Assembly (NCBI GenBank): GCA_023213395.1 | Contig: CM041465.1 | Span: 199,771,741-199,835,740 of the forward strand | From: Cycas panzhihuaensis | Taxonomy: Eukaryota > Cycadophyta | Direction: 5' to 3' | Length of the DNA stretch: 64,000 nt | Shown: positions 1 to 10,830 of the stretch, one piece after another | Position numbering within the stretch: the first letter of the stretch is position 1 | Layout: each line of letters opens with the position of its first letter | Program-made: the position numbers and the translations under genes | The notes under the pieces: generated by a model | What the model was told of the DNA's origin: nothing | Databases searched by the model: none | What the model saw: only the letters and a program-made list of their open reading frames with translations

Positions 1-429
1 AAAAAAAAAGAAAGAGAAAAAAAAAAAGAAAGAAAAAAAAAAAAAAAAACCCTTACAGGTATATACCTCATTTTGATCAGCACATCATACTAGTCAATTT
101 GTACTAGGTTGGTATATACTGTAAATTTTCACAATTTTTAGTACCTAGTCACTGGTGGGCCCTTAACCCCCCCCCCCCCCCCCCCCCCCCCTTACACTTC
201 ACATGCCCCATTCGAGCAAGCTTTTCGTACTGTTGAAAGAACTTAATATCTTGTTTATGTGACTTTCTTTGGGGTCAATAGGCTATAGACACCCCACAAT
301 CTCCCTATTCATGCCTCTCTCTTTCCTTTAATAACTCCCTTTTTCTTATGTCCCGTTCTTTCTTGATCTTTCCCACTTCGTTCATTCCCCTTCTTTCTAC
401 TTATTCTCGCCTCTTTATACCCTTTCTCC
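1..429 (+). other. E1 5' leader with A-rich start and long C run
   Basis: Untranslated stretch between the (missing) 5' LTR of E1 and the gag ATG at 430. It opens with an A-rich run (1-49), holds an uninterrupted run of 25 C (167-191), and becomes strongly pyrimidine-rich (about 300-425) just before gag. No coding signal is seen. The A-rich start could instead be the tail of another retroelement lying upstream. Confidence 0.5.
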
Positions 430-1640
430 ATGGCTCCTCAAAGTAACAGTGACAAAATCTTGACACTCAAGATGGAAGTTAACAGAATTCATAATAAAAT
501 AGAGGACCTCGACCACATACTTGAGGAGGTTAAAATCGAAGTAGCTACCATGCATGTAGAATTTAACTCAAAATTTCAAAACCTAGCATCTCATGATGAT
601 GTCTAAGATGTAATTAAGAGGTTGAACAACTTCTCTCCTCCACCACCAGTTGGTCCTGCACAACAACAAATTGTGCCTCTGCCTCCATGTCAGTAACAAC
701 CATTCTATTATAAGATCAATATACCCACATTTGATCTAGATCTTAACAGGGATAATGCACAAAGTTAGATTAGCAAACTAGAGTCTTACTTTACACTCAA
801 CCAAATGTCAGTGAATGAGCAACTTATATTTACTTCTATTCACTTAGATGCGAAGGCACATCATTGGTTTCAATGGTAGAAATGGGAGTACCCCTCCAGC
901 CATTCTTGGGCATACTTCTCTACCTATTTTTTTGAGTAGTATGAAGACACTTGGAGTTAATCTTTTTTTACACAGCTAACACATTTGAAGCAAGTATCCT
1001 CTGTCGAAGTTTACACGGACGAGTTCTAATATTTACGTAATCAGGTTGATCAACAACTTGATAAATAGACAGAGATAGATACGTACATGTTTGGACTTAA
1101 AGAACGTATCTAAATGCGCTTGAAGACAGTCTCCCTATTCACTCTAAAGGATGTAATTAATATGGCTAAAGCAGTAGAAGTAGAATTTGCTGCAGAAAGA
1201 CCTCCTCCATTTAGATGAGACTCCACATGGTTTTCACGATCCCGACAAGTTGATACGACCTAGTCCCAGGGACCACGATCATGCCCATGACCAAAGGACA
1301 CCCCAACTACATCTCTCGAGCAACGCACTGAGGAATCATCATCGAACTCCATTCACATCACTCCTATAGAGGCACAACATCGTGAGGAAGCCGGTCTATA
1401 TATGTAATATTCTAGAAAATAGACCACTAGTCACAATAGAATCTGCAAAGCTAGGAAGATGGTCTTCACAATTGACCTAGACTTACCCTTGGATGATGAC
1501 CCTAAGACTGAGCATGAATATGATGATTAACCCCAAGACCACCCTGCTGATGAGTTACCCCCAAACCCTAAGCGTAAAGTTTCCTTATCCACTTTTACCT
1601 CCATTACATATCCTGAACTACTTCGAGTCAAAGGAATACT
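430..1640 (+). pseudogene. E1 gag (capsid) pseudogene
   Basis: Structural protein of the retrotransposon particle. The start is the ATG at 430 (MAPQSNSDKI). An N-terminal stretch rich in E, K and hydrophobics (about residues 10-55) looks like a coiled coil. Then comes a proline/glutamine linker, and from about 700 the retrotransposon gag core with motifs such as 'IPTFD', 'LDAKAHHWFQW' and 'TLKDVINMAKAVE'. About a dozen stops interrupt it, mostly TAG or TAA where Gln or Trp is expected. No clear CCHC zinc knuckle is visible. The C-terminal part runs in the same frame into protease, so gag and pol were one polyprotein. Confidence 0.85.
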
Positions 1641-2180
1641 TAGGAAAACCCTAATTACTATTTTGATCGAGGGTGGCGCGCCACTAAATTTCATTGACAT
1701 CTCCATTGCCTGCCAATTGAATCTTTATATAGAACCTAAAACTGGCTTCACTTGCTTCTTACCTAGTCATCACACACTCCATTATGCGGGAACAATAAAA
1801 AACCTCACGATCCACATTGGCTCATATACCCTTATCTCTGATTTTTATGCCCTGTCCATAGGTGGGTTAGATGCAATTCTTGGTGTATAATGGCTCCAGA
1901 CTCTAGGGACTTATAGCACCAATAACTCACCCACGACCCCCTTCATTATGTTCAAAGATCAAATAGGCCACTCTCATAAACTTTATGGGATGCAAGCCCC
2001 CCCAAACAAAGTAATCTCACTCTCAAGAATGCGTCGCCAACTCAATGGTAACATCAGATACATTGTTCATCTTAATCATATTCAGGCACCCTCCGGTATC
2101 CACCCTGATATCCAGCAAGTATTAGATCGATACCAATCTATATTTGCTCTGTTACTTGCTAGCCCCCCACCTAATCGAGG
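1640..2180 (+). pseudogene. E1 aspartic protease pseudogene
   Basis: Retropepsin-like domain that would mature the Gag-Pol polyprotein. The active-site strand reads 'ILIEGGAPLNFID' (about 1657-1695), where the family usually has D-S/T-G: the catalytic Asp is Glu and the next residue Gly. The flap/psi-loop region ending 'GGLDAILGV' (about 1860-1887) matches the usual G-x-D-x-I-L-G motif and is followed by a stop where Trp is expected. It is in frame with gag and RT. As read, it would be inactive. Confidence 0.82.
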
Positions 2181-2900
2181 CTTTTACTATACTATTGAGT
2201 TACAAAGTTCGCACAACCTGATAAGCCTTTGACCATATAGAAATTCCTATTTCCAAATAAATGAAATAAAAAAAATCATGCTAGAATTGTTGGACATGGG
2301 TATCATCCAAGCTAGTAAAAGCCCATATGCGGCACTTATTGTCTTAGTTTGCAAGAAGGATGGCTCTTTTTGACTTTGTATTGACTATCGTGCGCTCAAT
2401 AAAATCACTATAAAAAATAAGTTTCCCACACCATGAATCGATGACATGTTAGATGAAATCCATGGCACTGCAATTTTCACCAAGCTTGATTTGTAGTTAG
2501 GACACTACCAAATCCCCATCTTTTTAGAGGATCAATATAAAATAGCTTTCTGAACCCACCATAGCCACTTTGGGTTCCAGGTCATGCGCTTTGGCTTATG
2601 TAATGCTCCGGCCACCTTTCAGGCCCTCATGAACAAGATCTTTTCCCCATACTTACGAAAATTTGTCATCGTCTTCTTCAACGATATTGTTATCTATAGC
2701 TCAAACATGCCGGCCCATATCCCACATCTAGAAATAGTCCCTCAAATCCTAGCTGAGAATAAACTATATGCTAAGCTCTCCAAATGTGAATTTGGGAAAT
2801 CTGAATTACAATACCTTGGGCATATTATATCCTTTGTAGGGGTTCAGGTGGATCCTGATAAAATCTCTTTCATCACTAATTGACCAACCCCAAAAACCCT
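2180..2900 (+). pseudogene. E1 reverse transcriptase pseudogene
   Basis: RNA-directed DNA polymerase. The motifs appear in order: 'MGIIQASKSPYA', 'DYRALNKIT', 'MRFGLCNAPATFQ' (from 2584) and 'YLGHIIS'. The catalytic box, normally F/Y-x-D-D, reads F-F-N-D (2673-2684), so the first catalytic Asp is Asn, a G-to-A change. Further TGA/TAG stops occur at conserved Trp, Arg or Gln sites. It is in the same frame as gag and integrase. A non-functional relic. Confidence 0.92.
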
Positions 2901-3460
2901 GGCCTAATTGCAGGCTTTCCTAGGACTTACCAGATTCTATCGACGGTTCGTTCGAAATTATGCCACCCTAACCTCTCCCTTAACCCACTTACTTTAGAAG
3001 GATTCCTTCCAGTGGTCCCCCTTAGCTAATGAGGCCTTCCTCTATTTAAAGGAGGTCATGACAACCACCCCAGTCTTGGCCTCTCCTGACTTTTCTCGGC
3101 CTTTCCAATTAGAATGTGATGCCTCTAGGTTTGGATTAGGTGTGGTCTTAATGCAAGACTTCCACCCCATTGCCTTCAAAAGTTGAAAGCTCAAAGATCA
3201 TAAGTGTAGACTTTCTACCTATCAAAAAGAAATGCGGGCCATCCTCCATGCTGTTGACAAGTAGTGACAGTATCTACTTGGCTCTAAATTCACTATCCTC
3301 ACTGATCATCATAGCCTTCTCTGTTTACTAGATCAACCAGTCCTCTCAGAAGAGCAGGCAAAATGGGTCGACTGCTTCCAAGTTTTTGATTTTATAATCA
3401 TATATAAAAAGGGAAAAGATAACATTATGGTAGATGCTCTCTCATGGTTGCCTTCACCTA
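2900..3460 (+). pseudogene. E1 RNase H pseudogene
   Basis: Ribonuclease H that degrades RNA in the RNA/DNA hybrid. The Ty3 tether and RNase H appear as 'FLGLTRFYRRFVRNYA', '[16 protein letters not shown]' (catalytic Asp kept), 'YQKEMRAILHAVDK' (catalytic Glu kept) and 'ILTDHHSLL' (third Asp kept). It ends 'YKKGKDNIMVDALSWLP', the usual G-K-x-N-x-x-A-D-A-L-S boundary with an R-to-W change. Double stops replace the expected Trp residues near 3264. Confidence 0.88.
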
Positions 3461-3539
3461 CACTTGGTGATAACACTGGTCATACTGAGGACCCCACCAT
3501 TTATGCCATTTCTTCCCCACAATTGACATGGCTATAGGA

Positions 3540-4600
3540 TTTAGCCATGGCTAACCAAAACCAACATGATTTTGTGCATTGGGCCAATAAGGTCCACACT
3601 CATAAGGATTGGTCCATCCATAATAATCTTCTCTTATACCAAAATTGCATATTTGTACATCCCCTCTCAGCTTTTATCCTACAGATTTTATCACAATATC
3701 ATTCTTCCCCTCTTGGCAGCCACTCTGGTTTTGATAAAACTTACTGTAGGATTCGTTCTGACTTCTTTTGGCCATAAATGAAATCCACCATCCTTGCCTT
3801 TGTCTCAGAATGTGATACATGCCAATGTAACAAAGCTGATATAAAACCCCAACTGGGCCTTCTTCAACCATTGTACATCCCACAAGGTAAATGGCAAGAT
3901 ATTGCCATGGACTTTATAACAGGCCTACCATCATCTGCTGGATCTGACTCTATTTTAGCAGTCATAGATCGATTGACAAAATATGCCTACTTCTTGCCTA
4001 TCCACATAACCTAGAAAGCCCCACGCATCATTGATATCTACATCTAGACAATATTTTATTTGCATGGTTTTCCATCCACCATTGTATGTAATCGCGACAC
4101 AAAATTCACTAGCTCCTTTTGGCAAGAGCTATTTCGCGCATCAGGTACATCATTCAATATGAGTTCTGCATACCATCCACAGACCGATGGCCAATTTGAG
4201 GTCCTTAAAAAAACTCTGGAGACCTACTTATGTTGCTTTACATTTGACCACTAGTCTAAATGGACATCATGGCTAGCTCTAGCTAAGTATTGGAACAACT
4301 CCTCACACCATTTAACCATTGGAATGTCCCCATTTTTGGCCCTCTATGAGTATCCCCCTCCATCCCATCACACCTTAGCTACCAACCTCAAATGACAGTG
4401 CAACAAAATTCTGACATATGGACCAAATTCTCCACACCCTTAAATAAAACCTATCCATGGCCCAAAATCGAATGAAACAATTAGTAGACCGCCACTGCTC
4501 TGATCTCTCTTTTAATATTGGGGATCTGGTATTTCTTCATCTCCAACCTTATAAGCAACAATCCCTTTGCCATCATAAGAACCACAAACTCAGCCCTTGA
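3540..4600 (+). pseudogene. E1 integrase pseudogene
   Basis: Integrase that would insert the element cDNA. The HHCC zinc-binding domain is complete: 'SHSGFDK' with upstream His, then 'CDTCQCNKAD' (about 3700-3840). The catalytic core keeps all three acidic residues: Asp in 'DIAMDFITG' (about 3898-3924), Asp in 'NRDTKFTS' (about 4090) and Glu in 'DGQFEVLKKTLE' (about 4190). Stops occur at 3775, 4012, 4045 and 4252. The frame is kept to about 4390 and then lost in the C-terminal domain, where text such as 'LVFLHLQPYK' must be read across shifts. The chromodomain follows. Confidence 0.9.
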
Positions 4601-4769
4601 TATTATGGCCCCTATAAAGTTCTTAAACGTATTGGTGAAGTTGCATATGCTCTCAACCTTCCCCTCACCACAAACATCCATAATATTTTTCATGTCTCTT
4701 ATCTTCAGAAATCTCTAAGCAAAACCCATACTCCCCAGACAACCCTTCCAATTTTAGATGAAGAGTAAA

Positions 4770-4948
4770 CCTTGTCTGTACCTCCAGAATGTATCCTGGC
4801 TACTAGACAACGACGTCTCTAGAATCAGTCTATTTTAAAATATTTGATACAGTGGATAGGTTGCACCTTCGATGAAGCAACTTAGGAGTCTGATGAGTTT
4901 GTCAAAAAGCACCCATATCTCACCTGCCTTGAGGACTCGACATCTTAG
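4770..4948 (+). pseudogene. E1 chromodomain at integrase C-terminus
   Basis: Targeting module that reads histone marks in chromoviruses. The translation includes 'PPECILATRQRRL', then 'LIQWIGC' and 'FDEAT*ESDEFVKKHPYL', matching the family pattern of an aromatic cage and a W-x-G...D/E-x-A-T-W-E core, with TAG in place of the core Trp. A stop codon (TAG, 4946-4948) ends the frame inside the polypurine tract. Confidence 0.8.
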
Positions 4949-4958
4949 GGGAGGGGAC
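4943..4958 (+). promoter_or_regulatory. E1 polypurine tract
   Basis: The purine run AGGGGAGGGGA ends two bases before the TG that opens the LTR. This is the standard plus-strand priming position. Confidence 0.8.
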
Positions 4959-4959
4959 T

Positions 4960-5358
4960 TGCTACATAACTTATTCGGCTAAGTTATGTAAACCACTATG
5001 GAACTTTGTACATGTGCTGTCTAGCAGGCCAATAGTATGCATGGGTGCTGTCATCCAATAGAATGTAAGGCCACTTAGGCCACTAATAGGATTACATGTA
5101 TAAGACCCTATTTTGTCTATATAAGGATCATAAATTATAAATGATGGTTATCTTGATAAAACATTTTTATAAAGATTATGCTGCCATACTTTCTATCTTT
5201 GGGTGATCATTTAGTGCTATGGTGTTTCTGTGAAACTCTTAGTTAGCTTATTTACTCTGTTGGATAAGAAGACGCTGCTGTGATTGTCAAATTCTTTGCT
5301 ATCTTAAGAGTATTGGTGAGAAGAAATGTCTCATCCTGATTGAACCAGCTTCACAACA
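4960..5358 (+). repeat. E1 3' LTR
   Basis: It begins TGCTACATAAC right after the polypurine tract and ends ...TTCACAACA, giving TG...CA termini and about 399 bp. The promoter-like TATA motif TCTATATAAGG lies near 5118. The right end is set from the CA terminus only, since the partner LTR is off the window and no target duplication can be checked. Confidence 0.72.
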
Positions 5359-8101
5359 CATTTGATGAATCTAAAAACCATCACCCCTACACAAAGATAT
5401 CTCACCCGGAAGCTTAGTTGCTTAGTTTTTGTTATGAAACCCCACTCCCTCCTTCTCATTTTCTTATTTTCTCTCATTTTATTTATCATTTCATTGAGTG
5501 AACTTGGGTGAAGACCTCTTAGAGTCTACACAAAGCTGTCTCAGGATAGTTTGACTCACTTTATAGGTTGTATGACCTCTTAGTGCATGTACAACCCTCA
5601 TTAGCTCTGTAGCTCTATTCTTAGAATATAAGCATCATATCTTTGTGAAAATTTACATGGTACTAGCTATCAAGGAGATCTATAGGTCTCTCAAGTTTTG
5701 TTAGGATCTTTTGCTCGTGTGAGGAGTACGAGTTATATGAGGTCACCCCTGTGTGGACTCATTAGTAAACCTTGGTATGATCTTATTTCTATATATTTTT
5801 ATAAATATTTTAGTGATTAAATCCACATCAGTTTGATTGATTTTTATCTATATAAATTCACTCCGGTAGCCATTTTATTCCCATCTCTATTCACATCCTC
5901 CATTGTTTATTTTTTGAACCATTATTTATCAATTTTGAACTAGCTGGTGTATCTCCTATGTTGCTCAGAACCATAGCAAATGACTACTAGTTCTACTCAC
6001 AATTGAGTCATCTAGTTGTTGGAAAAGATCTCATCTTTTTTTTGTTGATTGTATTGAGAGATATCACTCCTCAAGTCAACATATATCTATTTTTGGCCTG
6101 TTTTGGTCCAAAGCCTCGTTCTAATTCAGCAGGTGACCATTCCTCATGAAATTTTACCAGCTTTGAGCCACCAGGCATATCTATCTATGTTTCAAATTTT
6201 GTCAGGATATGTGTGTCCAACGAGAAGTTTGAATCATCAGAACCTCTATATCTAGGTTTTTTCCTCATTTCTTCTTTGTTTTTTCATTTAAAACAAATAT
6301 TTTAAAATTTTTTAATGATTTAGGCCTGTGAAGTTGGGCGTCTATCTTCAGTGGATAAGTGTGAAGCTGTATGATTAAATTTTAGTGATTACTGTGACTA
6401 TATTTTGCCTTTATTCTTAAATTTATCATTGCTTGTTCCTCTTTTCATGTCATCATATGACTAATTAAAAATGAGTTTAAAATCATTTTTGATTTGTTTT
6501 CAGCTCAATCTGACTCTGTATTTGAGTCTAAATTTGATTATCATTTGTAATTGTTTGAGGCATTACATTATCATGAAAGTCACGCGGGTTTTATGTATTC
6601 ACATAAATTTAATTTTTTAATATTCATTTTGATGTATTAAAAGATTTAATTATATTATAACATTGCTAAAGTTCAAAGAAATTTAATTGTTATTCATTTC
6701 ATTTTAAATCAGTGTTATAAAAGGGCTTACCCCCTTGGTTCTTAACCCCTAGTTGTGACTTTGGTGTTAAGCTAATTAAGAGCTATTTTCATTATTTTTC
6801 AAGAGATTTCTTTCACCTCGGGTGCCTTCATTGGTAGACGAGCGTTTACTAAGTGTTTGAGATTTGCTACTCTTACAGAGATCTGTGTTGTGGTTTAAAT
6901 CCATCCCATATGATCGTGCACCCAAATTTTTAAAAGGGTCTAATTTATTTTATTAAAGGTTGCTTTATATTTTTCCTTAAGAGTCCAAATCACATTTAAT
7001 AATGTAACTCATCATTGGCATATTAGTTTTAATGACACTAGTCTCATTGGGACTATAATTCAGAGCACTATAGTGTGGAATCATTACTTGTTAAATTTGA
7101 GATTGTTTTAGCTAAGTTTTAATTGGTTAAAGTGATCCCTTTCTTCAGTTGTTATCTTATTAGCCATAAAGAGGCTTGCTTATGTTTTTTGCAATAACTT
7201 TGTCATATCAACTCTAGTTTTTGAATCGTTAGGTTCATCAGAAAGGCATTTTAGAGTACTATAAGTTGGAATTAGTTTTATTATATTTTGTCATTATTTT
7301 ATAAGTTTTTAAAGCTAATCAACTTGAGCTTCTTATTTATCCCTAGACATGCCTGTTTTATAAATTTTTTGAGTATTTCATTATTTAAAAATATTGTATT
7401 TAAAGTATTGTTTATTACTAATCAATTCTTTGAGTTATTATTGATTTTTGTATATACTTTTAAGCTATTTTACAACCAAGAGATATCATTTTTAGCACAT
7501 TGAGCTTTAAGTAACTTAAGTGGTGCAAAATTGACAAACGGGTACTATCTATATTAAATCTATTTTATTTCTTACATTATGAATTAAATACATATAGTTT
7601 TCTGGTATTTTGATTACTTTAATCAAAGATTCTATTTATAAATTTCAAGTTTTATATAGCTATTCTTACTTTACAAAGGAATAATTAGGTATTCATATTG
7701 TCTTGTATAATTTGACAAAGAAGTCATCTTATTTTTTAATTTTATTATTAGAGGTTTTAGTTCATTATACTATTTGAAAGCTATAAAGTTTAGTTGTAAA
7801 ATTTCATTGATTATTTATCTTAAAAACTAGTTTACATCTTAAAGCATTAAATGATCTCTTATTACATTGCATTCAAAAGGAACATATAGTTTCTTGTCTT
7901 TTCTACAAAATATATCAATTTAAAAGCACTAGTTTATATACTAGCTTATGCTCCTTAGTTTATTTGAAGAAGAAGAGTATACTAAACATCTCTTTCTTAT
8001 ACTCATTGTGACTTTACAAGGTTATTTCATTATACTTTTATTTGAAGATTACTCATTCATTGAAAGCCATATTGTTGATTATGTACTAAAGCATTTACAT
8101 G
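5359..8101. other. AT-rich non-coding interval, unassigned
   Basis: I see no gene in it. The 5400-6400 part has LTR- or leader-like composition (TATA-like CTATATAAATTC near 5850, pyrimidine-rich runs). The 6500-8100 part is strongly AT-rich. It precedes the gag of E2, whose relative E7 has a leader of about 5 kb, so some of it may be E2 leader, but I could not align the two convincingly. Confidence 0.4.
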
Positions 8102-8796
8102 ATGGCAATGGATTCAAATAATATTAGCTTTCCAATATTTAATAGGAACGATTTTCAGTTTTGAAGGACCATTATAAAATCTCACCTAATGTTAAATAAC
8201 CTTTGGAAGTATATCAAGCATAGATATGAACCTAACAGAAAAGAAGACATAAAAAGGGATAATGAAGCCCTTTCATTTCTATTTTGTAGCTTAGATCATA
8301 ATGTGTTTTCTAATGTTTCAGATATGACTATATCCTAACTAGTATGGAATACATTAGATCTACTTTATGGGGGAGATTCCCTTAATTTCAACATTACTAA
8401 CTGTATTGATAACATTTTTCCTATGAGATAGATGGTAGAGTAGGTACCATATGAAGAAAAGATTAACATTTCTTATATTAATATAAATTTTATTGAAAAT
8501 AATGATTCTAATATTACATTTGATAAGATGATATATATCAAGGATTCAACTTAAATGAAGGTCAAAGATCATAACAAAGCCATTTCCATTCCTATAAATC
8601 AAGCTACATCCACAACACCTACTTGGAAGCTACCCTCACTATATGATTTTGAATAGACACAAGTTGTTGAAAAGATGATCAAGCAAGTTGTTATTTACTT
8701 CATCAAGCATGTTGATCACCAAGCTAAAGGACAAGTTTTTAAAGTCATTTTCAAATACAGGTACCATAAGTTCAAGGACAAATGAAGAATGATGGT
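8102..8796 (+). pseudogene. E2 gag-type protein, UBN2-like
   Basis: It starts ATG GCA ATG GAT at 8102. 'FPIFNRNDFQF' and 'RTIIKSHLMLNNLWKYI' are the opening motif of the copia Gag (UBN2/DUF4219 families), followed by 'DNEALSFLFCSLDHNVFSNV' and 'LVWNTLDLLYGGDS'. The last 35 codons, 'FKVIFKYRYHKFKDK' then 'MTIKGEYVGVN', correspond to the same end of the E7 protein. Coding conservation thus extends to the polypurine tract, unlike autonomous copia elements where pol would follow. Four or five stops interrupt it. No zinc knuckle is seen. Confidence 0.75.
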
Positions 8797-8802
8797 GATG
8801 AC

Positions 8803-8815
8803 CATTAAGGGGGAG
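8803..8815 (+). promoter_or_regulatory. E2 polypurine tract
   Basis: ATTAAGGGGGAGTA immediately precedes the LTR start TGTTGGGG. The same tract occurs in reverse complement before the 3' LTR of E7. Confidence 0.75.
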
Positions 8816-8817
8816 TA

Positions 8818-9145
8818 TGTTGGGGTTAATACTCATCACCGCACTCCTACCTTTTGCACATGTGAGTACACATATGTTAAGGTAAGTTTGGTAAGGTTAA
8901 TTTTAACTTAAGTATTATTTTAATGTTGTTTAAATTTTAGAGGTTAAGGAGGTTTCCCTCCTCCCTCATAATTATATATTTTTAAGGTGAAAAACTCTAG
9001 TGTCTTTTGAAACCACCAACATTTAGAAACTTATAGTACTCATTTAAAATGGATTGAATGATATTGATATTTGCTTATATTTTCTCAATATAGATTGATG
9101 AGCATACCTACTCTAGTCTATACTCCTTATATTATTTTTCCAATA
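8818..9145 (+). repeat. E2 3' LTR
   Basis: It starts TGTTGGGGTTAAT and ends TTTTTCCAATA, matching the termini TGTTGG...CCAATA of the E7 LTRs. The internal block GGTTAAGGAGG-TTTCCCTCCTCCC (about 8940-8975) and the following TATA-like segment are shared with both E7 LTRs. Length 328 bp against 410 bp in E7, the difference being small deletions. Confidence 0.82.
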
Positions 9146-9900
9146 TGCCTAAGATATGGGCTCATAGATATTTGAATATACTAGGCATAAAGGTTCCTTG
9201 GCATACCAAGCTCTCTCATTTGACTTAAAAGAAGCCTGATGGTATTTTCCTATTACATAAGCTTCACAAAAATATTTAGTCTCCTTAATATTTGGTATGC
9301 CATATACCATATTGAATTTATAAATAAGATGAAGGATGGCCATATTCAAGTGATGTAGGCATTGATTCCATAACTAGTCTTTTAGAATCTTTGGAGAAAT
9401 ATATGTCTGAGAAGCAAATTGATCATCTAAATTTGATGTCAAATTAGAAGGATTATGAGTTAAAGTTATATTACTGCAAGAACTAACTTTAGGTGTGTGT
9501 ATCAATGGTTTGGTCACTGCATCAAGTTTGTAAAGTCCCTAATCTTTATATCCTGAGGTAATTAAGTTTCCATTTAGATTAGAAATCAGGCATTTTCTAA
9601 GATGGCTAAAAAAATATCAAAGTTTTATTCATTTATTTAGCTAACTAAAAGTAAGTTATATGTCATGCTAGGTACATAGAACACATTGTTAAGATGATGA
9701 TGAGTGTTCAAAAATTTCAGTGAAATAGGAAAAATACCAATCTTAGCAACCTCTAAAGTTCCATCATCTTAAAGATTATAGATTTATCCTTGATCAGTCA
9801 AGAATTCTTTTGATCATGTCATATGTTAAGAAGCACCTGAATTGATTAACTATAAGATATTAGAATGATGTGATGACAAATTGACAAAGAAAATATTTTA
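9146..9900 (-). pseudogene. E3 protease and GAG-pre-integrase/integrase start
   Basis: Around 9870-9640 the protease region shows 'NNVFYVPSMTYNLLLVS', the conserved copia segment L-x-x-V-x-Y-V-P-x-L-x-x-N-L-L-S. Around 9560-9500 'GLYKLDAVTKPL' is the usual G-x-L-Y-x-L segment, and 9349-9149 gives 'HLIYKFNMVYGIPNI' and 'FCEAYVIGKYHQASF', the integrase zinc domain with the second Cys of the pair changed to Tyr. It ends 'YSNIYEPIS', where an integrase core should continue but E2 begins. Confidence 0.8.
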
Positions 9901-10059
9901 AGATTTTTATTTCTTTGAGGAGTATTCTAATTATATCTCATTAGTCTTTAGAAGTTCAGTTGATTCTATCTCTGAGGTCCCTAGTAGTTTCCACATCCAC
10001 AGGTCTGATTACCCTACATAATAGGGCATTTTTAAAACTATTTCTATTGAAGCTTAGCT

Positions 10060-10830
10060 CTCTTTTTCCTACAGTCTGGTACTATGTATCTAGGTTTTCC
10101 ACAATAGTGACAAATAATCTACGGATTATAAGATGATCGAGGTCGATGTGGCTGATTAGGTTACTCGTTCAAATTTATTGAACCAAACTAATGTGAAATC
10201 TATAGACATTGAGATCTTCCTTTATGTCTAGCTACAAATGCTAGTGTGGAAGACGAAGCTCTAAGATTCCCAAAATGATTCAAAATGCATTCTTCTTGGA
10301 GTAATAAACCATCAAATATATTGAAATTAATGGTAGTAAGTTGGCCCACATATAATAGATTGGATATAAGGGTATCATAACTAGGTGGAAAAGTATTAAT
10401 AATGCTGGATACAAGATCACTATTCATTGGTAGTTAGCCTATAGCTAATAACTAGTTCTTGATCACCTTAATATGAGATAAGTGAGCTATTATGGATCTT
10501 ATAAATGGAATAGAGAAAAGCTAAGCTTTGAGCATCATTGACCTTGTATTATCCATCCTCTTGTAGAGTGCAGAAATAATGTTCTAAGCTTCAGTAGAGG
10601 TAGAGGCAAGTTCTATATTCTAGTTGACATTATTCTCATAGGATAGGTGAAGAAAAGAAGGGGCAACTTCATCAAACTCAACAAAGGGAGCTACTTCATA
10701 AGGATCCTGTAAAATAAGGTTATCATGATCATTATAATCTTTAGTAGGAATTGGCTTAGGAATTTTTCCAAAAATATAAGACCAAAGTTTATTTATAATC
10801 AAGATATTCTTAAATTATTTCTTCTAATCT
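10060..10830 (-). pseudogene. E3 copia gag with zinc knuckle
   Basis: Capsid/nucleocapsid protein. Text around 10802-10620 includes 'KLWSYIFGKIPKP' (gag N-terminal region). 10427-10200 gives 'SSIINTFPPSYDTLISNLL' and 'LLLQEECILNHFG', typical of the middle of copia Gag. Near 10120 the knuckle reads 'CHYCGKPRYIVPDC': a CX2CX4HX4C box whose Gly-His became Arg-Tyr, so zinc binding would be lost. Stops and shifts separate the pieces. Confidence 0.78.

Larger units (their letters stand above)
1..5358 (+). mobile_element. E1: Ty3/gypsy chromovirus, 5' LTR outside window
   Basis: The order is leader, gag, protease, reverse transcriptase, RNase H, integrase, chromodomain, polypurine tract and 3' LTR, which is the Ty3/gypsy order. 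A chromodomain at the C-terminus of integrase places it among plant chromoviruses. The gag-pol frame from the ATG at 430 stays in the same phase to about 4390 with roughly thirty in-frame stops but essentially no frameshift; phase is lost after that. The 5' LTR and primer binding site must lie upstream of base 1. The element cannot be active because of the stops and changed catalytic residues in protease and RT. Assignment to Ty3/gypsy is firm; the exact chromovirus lineage is not determined. Confidence 0.93.
8102..9145 (+). mobile_element. E2: gag-only (TR-GAG-like) LTR element, 5' truncated
   Basis: A single gag-type frame (8102-8796), a polypurine tract and a 3' LTR are all that is present; there is no protease, integrase or RT. 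The C-terminal protein text and the LTR match E7 at 22925-35741, so the two belong to one family. Gag-only LTR elements are known in plants as TR-GAGs and are mobilised by autonomous copia relatives. The element sits inside the integrase of E3: E3 text is read directly up to base 9146. No 5' LTR was found. Confidence 0.72.
9146..10830 (-). mobile_element. E3: Ty1/copia remnant, gag to integrase N-terminus
   Basis: Reading leftwards from 10830: gag, CCHC knuckle, protease, then the GAG-pre-integrase domain, cut at 9146 by E2. Integrase core, RT, RNase H and LTRs were not found on the other side of E2, so the 3' half is lost or unrecognisable. The order is diagnostic for Ty1/copia. Confidence 0.8.

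Noticed and set aside
1-49. A-rich start of the window as a LINE or SINE tail
   Set aside because: Interrupted by G residues and without visible body upstream. It cannot be tested in this window.
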